A stretch of DNA of 64,000 nucleotides from Lantana camara. Lineage: Eukaryota; Streptophyta; Magnoliopsida; Lamiales; Verbenaceae. Within the stretch, counting starts at the first letter, position 1. Each line of letters starts with the position of its first letter. Of the stretch, positions 45,776-57,733 are shown in pieces. Location of the stretch: contig CM074858.1 in assembly GCA_037501455.1 (NCBI GenBank), forward strand, positions 75,428,501 to 75,492,500, given 5' to 3'. The notes beneath the pieces were generated by a model. That model was given only the letters and a program-made list of their open reading frames with translations, did not search any database and was not told the DNA's origin. The translations under genes and the position numbers were made by a program.

Positions 45776-47452
45776 GCGTGCAGCAGCAGCAACATTACGC
45801 AGACTAACCGCCTGTTTCTAAGCATAAAATGCAGCCACAACTGATGCAATATTTGGGCAAGAAAAGCAGGAACAAATAGCATGAAAAGAAGCAACAAATC
45901 AGCCTTAACAATGCACAAAATTGACAGCAAGACAAGGAGGAAACGCAGCAGTTTTGACAGCAACTTTCAGGCCAAAAAAACAGGGTATAAATCGCGAAAA
46001 ACAGGGCATGAAATGATCTCCATTAATCCCAACACATTCATGTAAGTTAGGCTATCAAATGTGCAGCAAAACACCACAAATGCAATGTATAAATCAGTTC
46101 CAAAAGAGCTCAACCAAGAAAAGCTGTCACACGTGACATTTCATGAAGTTTTCCTCAATGTTCCATAATTGATATCTCAACAATACCACAACTACCATGT
46201 AATAAATGATCATAAATGAAAATAGGATGTCAAAACAATCATTTTCAGGCTTGGAATCAATCAAATCCATGAAAAATTGAATGAGATCAACAAATATGCT
46301 CTAAACCCCTTATTTTCGAATTCAGTCAAGAAACTCATGAAACCATGATCAAATTTGGGGATGAATGAATGAAAATGATTAGGAATGAACATATAACACA
46401 ACCCTAAGCTTACCTTGTTGATTGGATGAAGATTGGATGAGATTTGAGCTCCAAAATCTCCAAGGAATGCTAGGTTACGGGAGAGAACTGAAGAGCAGTA
46501 ACTTTGGCTGAGATTTGTGAATTGTGTGAGGATTGGTTCGGTTAGGGCATGGTACATCAGGTTAGTTGGTTGAGTTAGGGTTCTATAGCATCAAACCATG
46601 GTTAATTTGGTCAACAAATGAATAAGTTATGGCCATTTTAGTGCAACAAGGTTAGTTTCGTAGCCGTTTTGTTTTTCGGTTGAATTTCGGAGGTCCAAAT
46701 GACGTTAGAAAAATATAAGGCTAAGTTTACTAAACTCAAATTTTCGTTACGAGTTCATCGAAGTTGACGGAACTCGAATCCGAGTTCCCGAGCTCAAGAT
46801 ATTAAATACGGAACCAAGGGTGCGCTAAGTGCTCGTTAGCCCCCGACTTGGATTCCAAAATTCAAATTAAATCCGAAACACATGCAAATGAATCCGAAAA
46901 TACGAAACGAACATATATTCATATACAAGACACGTATGAGTTCAACATATTAAATTTGCACGCAATTTCGATATCAATTCAAATAGAAACGAAGCACGTA
47001 AATGTCACTCATACGCAATGTAACAATAAAATTAACAATATTACAAATAATATACTATAAATACGTATATAATATATTATAATTAATAATGCATGCATAC
47101 GTATATATATATATAATGAATACATGCATGCATATATAATTTATAAATATAAATGCATGCATAATTATATTCATGCACATGTACACGTATATATATTCAT
47201 GCATACGTATATATATATATAATGAATACATGCATGCATATATAATTTATAAATATAAATGCATGCACATAATTATATATATATATATTTATATTATATA
47301 AATATATTTAATATTAATAACATTAAATAAAATAATTAACATTAAATACATTTAAAATAAATTAAATATGTAAAACACGTATAATTAATTATTCGCGCAA
47401 TTGGATAAACACATACTTCATGCTATACAATAAGAAAAACGGGGGCGTTACA

Positions 47453-47469
47453 ACCTCTCCCTCTTAAAG
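47453..47469 (-). other. Polypurine tract of element F
   Basis: CTTTAAGAGGGAGAGGT on the minus strand, next to TGTAACGCCCC. Confidence 0.85.
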
Positions 47470-47487
47470 GAATCCGTCCTCGGATTC
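47470..47487 (-). other. Pre-PPT hairpin of element F
   Basis: GAATCC-GAGGAC-GGATTC, identical to D's. Confidence 0.8.
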
Positions 47488-47511
47488 ACTATCTGCCTGA
47501 AAACAATTAAT

Positions 47512-47708
47512 GAAGGAACCCCGTTCCTCACAAACAACAAGGAGAGAATCCCCATCTCTCAAACATCAATGAGAGGACCCCGTCTCTCAAGAGCAACAAA
47601 GAGAGAACCCCGTCTCTCAAAAACAGCAAAGAGAGAACCCCGTCTCTCAAAAACAACAAAGAGAGAACCCCATCTCTCAAAAACAACAAAGAGAGAACCC
47701 CGTCTCTC
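47512..47708 (-). repeat. Hairpin array of element F
   Basis: Seven units about 30 bp apart, mostly GAGAGA-acccc-TCTCTC with AACAACAAA linkers. The first unit is changed in both arms (GAGGAA-cgggg-TTCCTTC on the minus strand), keeping pairing. Confidence 0.88.
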
Positions 47709-50543
47709 GTAAACAAGCAACGAAGTTCAAAATACAAAATACAGCCATAACGAAGAACAAACATCAAGGAGAAAACGTCAAAATATCCAATTACGGCAAC
47801 TTAGTCAAACAATCATATAAAGCCAGAGAACAATCATCACTTACTTACATCCAATATCGATCGTACAACCATAATCAATAAATCAAAGAGTTAAAGCACA
47901 AATTAGAAAAATTAGTTGAATTAACAATGCGTGTATGCGTATGCCATGGATGTCTGAGGTACCGTTCACCATGGAAATGAATTTGAAGCCAAAACCTTCT
48001 GGTCCCAAGGTATGGTCTGAACCCAAAAGCTAGCTCGACACTTGGCTTGTCTTTAATATCTTCAATGTGTCCACCTTCTTCCATTTCTCGGTGATACGTT
48101 AACCCTGATCCAATTAACCTTCTTTTTCCAGACGAGTTTTACCCTACATCTTCAGATTCCAGGCCAGTCTTTTCCCCGGTTCATGCCTCCTTCTATAATT
48201 TGGTGAAACCCCTTGCAATTCAATAACCTTTTTGATTAATAATCATAGCCTTCTTGACAAGTTCTTTCCGAATTGGGTGGTGATCATCGGCTTCCAAAAA
48301 TTTGGATTAATCTCTTCATGAATCATTTCCTTACCCCTTCATCCTCCTAAAGCCATTAAGTGCGCATTAAATTTCAGTCCACCCAATTTCTAATCGAGGG
48401 AAAAGTTCCTTGATACTTCTTGAGATTCAGAGCAAGTCCTTACATAGTCACTTCTTTCTGATTCCTTTCTGCTCAAATTCCTTCTAACTTGTTATGGAAA
48501 AATGACTAGGATGCTGTAGGGTTTTATTGTGTTACTTGATGTCCGAATTCCTCCAATACTTAGCCAGATTACCCTCTATGGTTACCATCACGAACGCATT
48601 AATTGGATTTAATCTCTGTTCCCTGAGGCGATTTAAGGGTCTCGCCGAAGCTCTTCCATAATTCCATTATTTTCCAAAATCTGAATCCCATGTATAGAAA
48701 TGCTCGCCAAACCCTCTCCTTAATATCCCGTGGTGGCCTTCAACACTAACTTAATACTTAACGCTCACTTTAACAGTTTGACCATTAAGGTTCTTTTATT
48801 TATTCCAATCACCACCATTAGGACTTCCTGATCTTCCTTAATTTGAAATTCTGCTATTCCTTACTAAGATATTTCTTCGAGTACCACTTCAATCTTCCAA
48901 GTTGTTTCTCGGTCGTGCTCTCCCCCTTAAATTTCTATTATCACGTATTGAACTCCATCGATTCTTCTTTTGTCGAAGTTCTGGATGACTAATTCCCATT
49001 AGGGAGGATTTAATCAAAAGGCCAACCCCAAAGTTTTGCTTTTCAACTTCCCTTCTACTTCGCTTGATGCCCTAACCCCTTTCCTAATCTCGTCTGATCC
49101 AAACACCCCGCAATCAACTCTAATCTTGCTTCTCTTTATAAATTCCCGTTTCCATTAACCTATCCTTTACTTGAAATTCTTTGTTTCCCCGAAGTCATCT
49201 TCATTGAATTCGAAAGTGGCTCGGTTAAGCAATACTTGATAGTTGGGATGAAAGAACTTCCTATCAATTAAACACTAGAATGCATGTCAGGTTAAAATTG
49301 ACGATGCATGTGTCACGTTTACATCAAGCAATTATGCATCACATTAGCGCAACGAAACCAAATAGAAACGCATGGATAAACATAAAGCCAGAAGAGTAAA
49401 TAATTAATGCGAAATATGACGCACGTGCTATGAATGTTCTGGAACCTGTCACCAATGTGGTAAGCTATTCGCTCAGTAGCTTTTCTTCGTTCCTCCAATC
49501 CCGAGGTTACTTGACTTGGTGATTATTCCTTGCTTTTCCCACGGTCTTCGAGGTTTCCATGAATCTTTATAATCAACTTGTATCTTCCACTATCTGAGAT
49601 TGCAATTTCTTGATCCCTAATTCTTCCAATTCAACTTCATAACATGACAATTCATCTTGGATTTGGAAAACGAACTCAAATCCCGTTCTCAATATCTCCA
49701 CCTTCCCTAAATTTGTATTCACAAAATTACTTGCCTCTCTCTCCACTCCCTTCCGGACTTGTTTCCCCATCTTAATCGGCATCCAGAGCACCTAAATCCA
49801 ACTCTTCCCGGTCTTAACTTCAACAAACTTGATTTCAAATTACTAGGTTGAGTCAGAAATCCTTCTTTGTCGACCCTTGGTGCACAACTCCTACCAGATC
49901 CATTTTATCTTAACTTCTCTTAATTATTGATACCTCTTCAATGATCCAAATCCGGAATCAAAATACCTTCAAGGTTTGTTCACTTCATTCATTAGGTTGA
50001 AAGATCCCGTTGCATCCAATCAAAGACACCTGATGTGGCAGAGCCGTATATGTCAATCCTCTCAGCCGTAACCATCTCCCAATCAATCCTTATTTCACCA
50101 AGTGTCCTTATATACTTGCATCTCTGAAGTCGAACCTCCAATTCAGTTCCTCACCTTGAACTCTAGCTCTATCCATGAAGACCACGCATCTCGAATCCTC
50201 TATATCATTTCCCCTTGCAACACTCCTATCTTCCATGCCTCAAAAAGGACTTGCAATAGAGCGCTGTTAGCGTGACATTTGGCCGTGGTTTGATATTATT
50301 TTCATAACCTGTAAATCATAACTCATTTCGGAGATATATGCATGCGATTAATACATGCTCATGGCACTTATTCAACACGAAAGGCACAGATTCACTATAG
50401 AATGCAACAAGTAATTCGACAAGATTAAAAGAAGGACAATTTCATGTTCAAAATCGATGCAATGCGCATATTATCACGTAGTTCCTATGCCGAACGACCT
50501 ATACTGACCCACACGACACGAGAACCCGAGTTTTGCAACCCGA
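47709..50543 (-). other. Element F interior with intron-like blocks, no recognised gene
   Basis: On the minus strand it holds an acceptor-like TTTACAG|GTTATGAAAA near 50309, GGTGACAG|GTTCC with CATAGCACGTGCGTCAT (about 49451 down to 49421), and CCATGGTGAACG|GTACC with CATCCATGGCATACGCATAC (donor near 47962). Open frames are at most 72 codons (49573-49791) and not recognised. Confidence 0.5.
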
Positions 50544-50558
50544 GGCTCTGATACCACT
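50544..50558 (-). other. Primer-binding site of element F
   Basis: TGGTATCAGAGCCTC on the minus strand, six bases inside the 5' LTR. Confidence 0.9.
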
Positions 50559-51657
50559 TAAGGATGTAGCACCCGAACGCAAGGTACCACATCCCCCGCA
50601 CCGAGACCCAACCCAAATATGAAATGGACGATCCATACTCGAGCTAAGACATGGCGAACGGGGACAAACACACTGGCTAAGCTAGGCGAGCTAACCCTGA
50701 AACCATAAAATCAGAGTGATTACGAATACGGAAGCAATAACTGACCATAATATAAATAATGAGTAATCAAACTCCAAAAACTAATTCATATACATTATCA
50801 AATGCCGTCAAGGCTCAAACAACCAATACGCTCCATTATTAATCAATACAATGATCCAACGTGCAACATGTGAGTGTAAGACCAGAATACAAGGTTAAAA
50901 GCAAATGCAACACCTATGACTCGAAATCCCGCCTAGCCCCCTTGACACCTGCATAACACAACTGAAAACCAAACGGGTTCAGTCCAAAAGCGACTGGTGG
51001 GTATAAAAGCAGGGCATAGTATAATATACGACAGTATTTAACAATCACATGCAGGCTATAATCCCAAGTGAGGTTTTTAAAGAATTTCCCAAGTGGGTGA
51101 ATAGAATTCATCAAAAGGGATTATAACGATTCATTAACATTAGGTCATTATTGGCCCGGCGAGTGGGCGTGCATTATCTCCAACCAACACCTCGTGTAAT
51201 TCATTAACATTCATTAACATTCATTCTTTCTTTCTTTTCATGCATATCATTCTTTCGTGCACATTCAATAACATTTACAACTTCTTCCTACGGGTTGGTG
51301 GCGGGTTTGCAAGGCCCATCCACCCATTCATTGACCAAAAGGGGAACATGACTCCCCAGATGGCACTCAGCGTCCATTCCTCGCTAACTCCTAACGAGGT
51401 CCGGTTACGCCGTTCATTGGTGGGACTAGTGTGAGGGTTTACCGTCAGCCCTTGCCTCCTCGGGTCCCCACTCACACCAAGCCCCTGGGCCCCATTCAGT
51501 GCATAACATTCATTCATTCTCGGCAAAACATTAGGTAGGGTTCAAGAAATAAGGGCTTTACGTTTGTAATCATTTACTCGATAAAAGACTCAATATATAT
51601 ATATCGTATTACTTGGGTTTAAAACTTTGCACATAGGGAGATATATCGGGTCGTTTT

Positions 51658-53601
51658 TGTTGGAAAACACGAATCAGAAAGCAGCGGATTTTAAAAAAAA
51701 TTTCCAACAAAAGGATCTTGGACTCACAATCGTGTATCCAAATTCGTAGAGTTAAGAAACTTACTTTTCTTTTATTCTTTCTTGAAGCGTTTCAAGCCAC
51801 CCAAGAACGCTCTTCTCGCGGCTTGATCCCCTCTCCTTGGTAAAGCTCGAATCTTCAAACTTCTAACTTGAAGCTCTCTAAAGATAGTCCACCAACTTGA
51901 TCACAATCTAACTAGTAAGGATGCTAGTTTTCTAGTTAGTGTTTAGGCTTAACCTAGGGTTTTGTTTATCTTGGAGAAAGGATGGTGTTCAACACATGAA
52001 CCAAAAGAATTGCCAATTAGCTCTAAAGGGGAGCTTAAGCTCCTCTATATATAGGCAAGGGAGAGGGGCGCCGATCCTAATCCTTGTTGGGCAAGGATTT
52101 GGTCCCTCTCTCTCCTATTACTTGATCATCAAGTATTTTCCAACTTTGACTTTGAATTATAATTCAAATCAACTTTCAAGAGAGCTAAAAATATCCAAAC
52201 TAATTTTGGATAATTTTATACTTTATTTATTTAAAATAAATAACTTATTTTATCTAATTAATTAATTCATAATTAATTAACTAGATTATTTTTCTCCAAA
52301 ATAAGACTTTCTTTTTAATTCAAAAGTAAACCAAAGTCTATTAAATAATTAACAACTTAATTATTTAATATCCAATTAAATAGTCACGTGTGGCACACGT
52401 GTCATAATGACACGTGTCCAGTCACGTGACCTACACATGTGATTTCACACTTGTGGAACCCTCTAGGCCCGATTAACTCGTTTAATCATTTTAAAGCCTC
52501 AACACATGTAACCAAGTTGTTGTGTGTGACCCTCTAGGTTCTCAATTCAATTAGCAGTGACCCTAATTAATTAATTCACTAATTAATTAATCAGTCCACA
52601 GATTAAACGACCATAGTCTAGCAACAGGTGTTTAACCCCTAGCTGAATTGGAATGTTCGGATTCGACAGAACCTTTAAGTCATTGATTCATGTGAGATAC
52701 AATCCTCCTACTTACTATCTCTCAACCAAGATCTAGGGCAAGGGAATAATCAGAACCCTAATAATCCCGTCTTAAAGCTAAGTGCATTTCATATCCATTT
52801 GATCTCAATCCAAGAAACCCTTTTCTTGATGTCTTGATCTACTTCCTTGGCCAAGGACTCCATATGGCATATGAATGACATACACAATAAGAGATCACCT
52901 TGCAAATGCAAGTGTAGGTCCTTTCTTGATTCTCATTCACTTTCATGAATCACTTGTGCAGCCCCAGCATAAGCCTTGAATCAGTTGTGTAAGGCGACAC
53001 CCTTTAAAGCTTATACCTAAGACTATAGAGTTAACTCATAAAGTGACAAGGAACCTCAAGTCTAAGGATCAATTATTGACATCAATGACTCGTGAGATAT
53101 TTCCTAATCTAGAAGTTTCTATTTCCTGAAATAGAAACTTCCTTTCCCATTTAGTAATGTTCTCACACGGGGCACCTCAGTGAACTTACTTATTAAAGTA
53201 AGCACCCTCATGTATCACGCACGTATCAACTATACACTTTGCACCTCCATAAAACAAGGTGGTCCTTCTTAAGGGCGCGATCCCACAAGCAAGCCTTAGA
53301 GGAGTCAGGTTGACACTCCCACTGTCTGTAGGACTCATCGGCTTGGAGTATTTTACTAATCATGACTTATGTGATATAGGGCTTGTTTCATGAACCATTT
53401 CACCTAAATGGTAGAGTCCTAAAGTCATCAGGATTAAGGGAGTTCTCATACATGCACAGATAAAGTAAACGCATACCAAACAAAAGCATATAAAGAAGTG
53501 CTGCCTCAATTCGTTATTTCATTCAAAGATTGTCTGTGATTACAATAAGGAAAAGGACAAAGCGGATATACAATCGGCTTTCTAGGGCACTATTCCTAAC
53601 A
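51658..53601 (-). mobile_element. Solo LTR, Ty1/copia type
   Basis: 1,944-bp insertion in F's 5' LTR with TSD GTTTT (51653-51657 and 53602-53606). It starts TGTTGGAAAACACG and ends TTCCTAACA on the plus strand. Read on the minus strand it starts TGTTAGGAATAGTGCCC, which I recall as a Ty1/copia (SIRE/Maximus-like) LTR start; that family name is from memory. No interior or second LTR is present, so it is a solo LTR from LTR-LTR recombination. The small open frame at 51939-52265 is not supported. Confidence 0.8.
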
Positions 53602-54071
53602 GTTTTATCTAAGTAGAAGAGAAACCCACCTTAAACAGCAATAAGGAGAACACACGAGCCCTACAGACCGGCCTCATCTCCAACGGACTCAAAATCTGTG
53701 CAAGAGAGGTGAGGTGAGACTCAATATGACTAAATAAGACGCTCGGCAATGCAATGCTCATGATATGAATATGTAAAAGATAAAATTATGTTATGAAAAT
53801 GTTCACGTGCACTATTAATACATTTAAATCATATTATCAAGTCATTCAATCAATCGTTCACGTTCATTCGAATTCATAATTTTACATTTCCACTCAATTC
53901 ATTTCAAGAATTTCAAATAGAATCAAAGCACAAGTTAAATCACATTTCTAATTCGAAAATAGACAATTAAATTCATTCAATTTAAAAATCAGAATTAAAA
54001 TAAAACATGAAATAGGTAACATTTAAATTCTAAATTTCAATTAAATCAAATAACATTTAAAATATAACAAA

Positions 54072-54072
<1 letters not shown>

Positions 54073-54115
<43 letters not shown>
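54073..54115. repeat. (TA)n microsatellite
   Basis: About 21 TA units in F's 5' LTR, counterpart of 45241-45297. Confidence 0.95.
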
Positions 54116-54116
<1 letters not shown>

Positions 54117-54205
54117 GTACAACAATTCTCATGCAGGCAAATTAACATGCACCAAATACCATTACCATGTATAGATTCTAACTTATTAATCATGCATGCA
54201 AATTA

Positions 54206-54208
<3 letters not shown>

Positions 54209-54243
<35 letters not shown>
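54209..54243. repeat. (TA)n microsatellite
   Basis: About 17 TA units, expanded relative to the same place in the other LTR (about 45391-45403). Confidence 0.9.
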
Positions 54244-54247
<4 letters not shown>

Positions 54248-54484
54248 GCATGCGTTTATTACATATATATTTTTATACGTATATAAAAGAAATGCATGCA
54301 ATTTCATGCATCAATTACCAATACCATGCATGCAACAACTTATTTATATATATATACAGGCATACGTACAAAATGCATGAAAGTTCATGCATAATACAAA
54401 ATTTATATGCATGTAAATCATTAAACCATAAACAATTCATCCATCAAACATATATATATATCACGCAGCTTAACTTGGAAACAG

Positions 54485-54612
54485 AGGGTGACACGGGTGT
54501 GTCACCAACATTGAACAAAGCGAGACACCCCCGTGTCTCGGTACAGAGAAAACAGGCCACCCTACACCCCCGTGTCTCGCTGAAAAAGGAAGGATTGACA
54601 CCCCCATGTCAA
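54485..54612 (-). repeat. LTR palindromes in F 5' LTR
   Basis: Copy of 45648-45775; the last unit has one change (CCCATGTC). Confidence 0.75.
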
Positions 54613-56020
54613 AGCGTGCAGCAGCAGCAACATTACGCAGACTAACCGCCTGTTTCTAAGCTTAAAACGCAGCCACAACTGATGCAATATTTGGGCAAGA
54701 AAAGCAGGAACAAATAGCATGAAAAGAAGCAACAAATCAGCCTTAACAATGCACAAAATTGACAGCAAGACAAGGAGGAAACGCAGCAGTTTTGACAGCA
54801 ACTTTCAGGCCAAAAAAACAGGGTATAAATCGCGAAAAACAGGGCATGAAATGATCTCCATTAATCCCAACACATTCGTGTAAGTTAGGCTATCAAATGT
54901 GCAGCAAAACACCACAAATGCAATGTATAAATCAGTTCCAAAAGAGCTCAACCAAGAAAAGCTGTCACACGTGACATTTCATGAAGTTTTCCTCAATGTT
55001 CCATAATTGATATCTCAACAATACCACAACTACCATGTAATAAATGATCATAAATGAAAATAGGATGTCAAAACAATCATTTTCAGGCTTGGAATCAATC
55101 AAATCCATGAAAAATTGAATGAGATCAACAAATATGCTCTAAACCCCTTATTTTCGAATTCAGTCAAGAAACTCATGAAACCATGATCAAATTTGGGGAT
55201 GAATGAATGAAAATGATTAGGAATGAACATATAACACAACCCTAAGCTTACCTTGTTGATTGGATGAAGATTGGATGAGATTTGAGCTCCAAAATCTCCA
55301 AGGAATGCTAGGTTACGGGAGAGAACTGGAGAGCAGTAACTTTGGTTGAGATTTGTGAATTGTGTGAGGGTTGGTTCGGTTAGGGCATGGTACAGCAGGT
55401 TAGGTGTTTGAGTTTGGGTTCTACAGCATCAAACCATGGTTAATTTGGTCAACAAATGAATAAGTTATGGCCATTTTAGTGCAACAAGGTCAGTTTCGTC
55501 GCCGTTTCGTTTTTCGGTTGAATTTCGGAGGTTCAAATGACGTTAGAAAAATATAAGGCTAAGTTTACTAAACTCGAATTTTCGTTACGAGTTCAGCGAA
55601 GTTGACGGAACTCGAATCCGAGTTCCCGAGCTCAAGATATTAAATACGGAACCAAGGGTGCGCTAAGTGCTAGTTAGCCCCCGACTTGGATTCCAAAATT
55701 CAAATTAAATCTGAAACACATGCAAATGAATCCGAAAATATGAAACGAGCATATATTCATATACAAGACACGTATAAGTTCAACATATTAAATTTGCACG
55801 CAATTTCGGTATCAATTCAAATAGAAACGAAGCACGTAAATGTCACTCATACGCAATGTAACAATAAAATTAACAATATTACCAATAATATACTATAAAT
55901 ACCTATATAATATATTATAATTAATAATGCATGCATACGTATATATATATAATGAATACATGCATGCATATATAATTTATAAATATAAATGCATGCATAA
56001 TTATATTCATGCACACGTAC

Positions 56021-56027
<7 letters not shown>

Positions 56028-56075
<48 letters not shown>
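56028..56075. repeat. (TA)n microsatellite
   Basis: About 24 TA units near the outer end of F's 5' LTR. Confidence 0.95.
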
Positions 56076-56082
<7 letters not shown>

Positions 56083-56242
56083 TATATAAATATATTTAAT
56101 ATTAATAACATTAAATAAAATAATTAACATTTAATACATTTAAAATAAATTAAATATGTAAAACACGTATAATTAATTATTCGTGCAATTGGATAAACAC
56201 ATACTTCATGCTATACAAAATAAGAAAAACGGGGGCGTTACA

Positions 56243-56247
56243 GTTTT
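56243..56247. repeat. TSD of element F (right copy)
   Basis: GTTTT directly after GGCGTTACA. Confidence 0.8.
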
Positions 56248-56289
56248 TGCAAGCCAAAGTGTTTTCCCGTATTATAGATATATACCTAC
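56248..56289 (-). repeat. LTR K, inner part
   Basis: TGCAAGCCAAAGTGTTTTCCCG continues LTR K after F. It resembles H's LTR at about 61470-61490 (TGCATACCAAAGCGTTTC). Cut by element G. Confidence 0.6.
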
Positions 56290-57066
56290 TGATAGGAATC
56301 AGGATGATGTGAATTATCCAAATGATGATATGATCACAACTCAAGATAAACCAAGTTATGTTGGACCTATCACAAGGTCACGGTCCAAAAGAATGCAAGA
56401 AGAAGTTCAATCTCTTTTGATCCAAATAACTCAAGATTAGCTCCAAGAAGACAAGTATTCAGCTGGACCCAATCCACCTTGTTTCAATGTCTTAGTGATA
56501 GAATTTTAAGCCCAAATTGTGTTAAGTTTATTGTAATTTGGCCCTGAACTATTATATTATACTTTGGGCCATCTTTTTATTTATTTTGAATGCATTTAGA
56601 TTAGGTTAAGCCCATTTTATTCAGCCTACAAGAAAAGTGACGGGATTAGCTTGTCTCTTTGAATTCTGAATTGTCTCTTAGAATTCCCATGCATGCATCT
56701 TTATATTCCAGCCTTGTAGTTCGAAATATTCAGTCAAAAAATGAATGAATTGTGATTCAAGTGAGTTATACTCACAAGTTCTTAGTTGAACGACATCGGG
56801 GTTTCAAACCTCCACCGGATAATGTCATTTCCCGACTCATTATAGTCGACGGGGTGCATTACTTATCAAATCTGATAGTGTTGGTTCCTTGCTCATTATA
56901 GCAAACGGGTCACACTCCTATAATTCAAATCTGATAGTGTTGGTTCCTTGCTCATTATAGCAAACGGGTCACACTCCTCTATTTTAACCTTGAAGTGGAC
57001 GATCGAAAATCAAGAACTCCAAGTATTGGTATAGGGTTTCACGGCAAGTACGTGGAGTTCGTATCA
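56290..57066 (+). repeat. Element G left LTR
   Basis: TGATAGGAATCAGG to GTTCGTATCA; contains a 59-bp tandem duplication (56867-56984). Confidence 0.9.
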
Positions 57067-57159
57067 TTTGGTATCTAGAGCTTAGGTTTCCATTCAAGGT
57101 TACGTATCCGTATCTTTTATCTTTTGTGTAATTTCTTTTCATTATTGTTATATTGCTGC

Positions 57160-57355
57160 AAAAAAAAAATCGAAAAAGCAAAAAAAAAAAAAAGAAAAAA
57201 AATCGAAAAAGGCAAAAAGAAAAAAAAATCGTGAAAAAAAAAAAGATAAAGAAAAAAAGAGAAGATCTTCAAAAAAAGGCTTAAAAACGCATACGAAAAA
57301 ACAAAAAAGAGAAGTAAAAGCCGCGTTTAAAAAAAAAAAAAAAAAAAAAAGAAAG
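57160..57355 (+). repeat. A-rich interior tract of element G
   Basis: Long A runs interrupted by G or TCG. Open frames on the opposite strand here encode only Phe-rich low-complexity sequence. Confidence 0.85.
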
Positions 57356-57733
57356 AGGGCAGCTTTGTTTCGGTAATATTCAAATCCCATAGTTACGTTT
57401 GTTTGCATCATTTAAACAGTTCATTTGTATCAGTTTTTCGCACCCTTTTTGATTCATCTTAAGGGAATTATTTAGTTGAGGAATTTGAAACTTCTTGTGA
57501 CTTTGTTCAAAGAATTGAGAGTAAAGAATGTGAAAAGGGAGGAAAAAAAAAGAGAAGTTGAAAAGAAAGAAAAAAAAAGAAAAAAAATTAGAAAAAACGA
57601 GAAAGAAGACAACTTTGGTGTATTTCATTTTGGGTTTTAGATCTACTTTGAGAAATAAAAGGTGCTATTTGTTTTGTGAGATGACTATCTTGATCCAGAT
57701 TCAAGGACGAATCTTTTTTCAAGAAGGGGAGAA

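Larger units (their letters stand above)
43678..47452 (-). repeat. Element F 3' LTR
   Basis: TGTAGCACCCGAG to GGGGGCGTTACA on the plus strand. It has a donor AACAAG|GTAAGC near 46413 (minus), palindromes 45648-45775 and a (TA)n tract at 45241-45297. Confidence 0.9.
43678..56242 (-). mobile_element. Element F: non-coding LARD-like element of D's LTR family
   Basis: Minus-strand element with TSD GTTTT (43673-43677 and 56243-56247). 3' LTR 43678-47452 (3,775 bp); 5' LTR 50565-56242, 3,734 bp after removing the solo LTR and its TSD copy. The 3,112-bp interior has the primer site, intron-like blocks, hairpin array, pre-PPT hairpin and polypurine tract, but no recognisable gag or pol. The LTRs match D's at family level, including the GAATCC/GGATTC hairpin, implying mobilisation in trans. 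A few percent LTR divergence by eye makes it older than A. Confidence 0.88.
50565..56242 (-). repeat. Element F 5' LTR with solo-LTR insertion
   Basis: Same termini as the 3' LTR, interrupted at 51658-53601. Several (TA)n tracts (54073-54115, 54209-54243, 56028-56075) differ in length from the other LTR. Confidence 0.9.

Noticed and set aside
45382..45807. 141-codon frame, repeated as 149 codons at 54196-54645
   Set aside because: Translation of TA and GCATGC repeats plus the palindrome array; length changes with the TA repeat.
57148..57628. Phe-rich minus-strand frames of 82-87 codons in element G
   Set aside because: Translation of poly-A tracts; low-complexity artefact.
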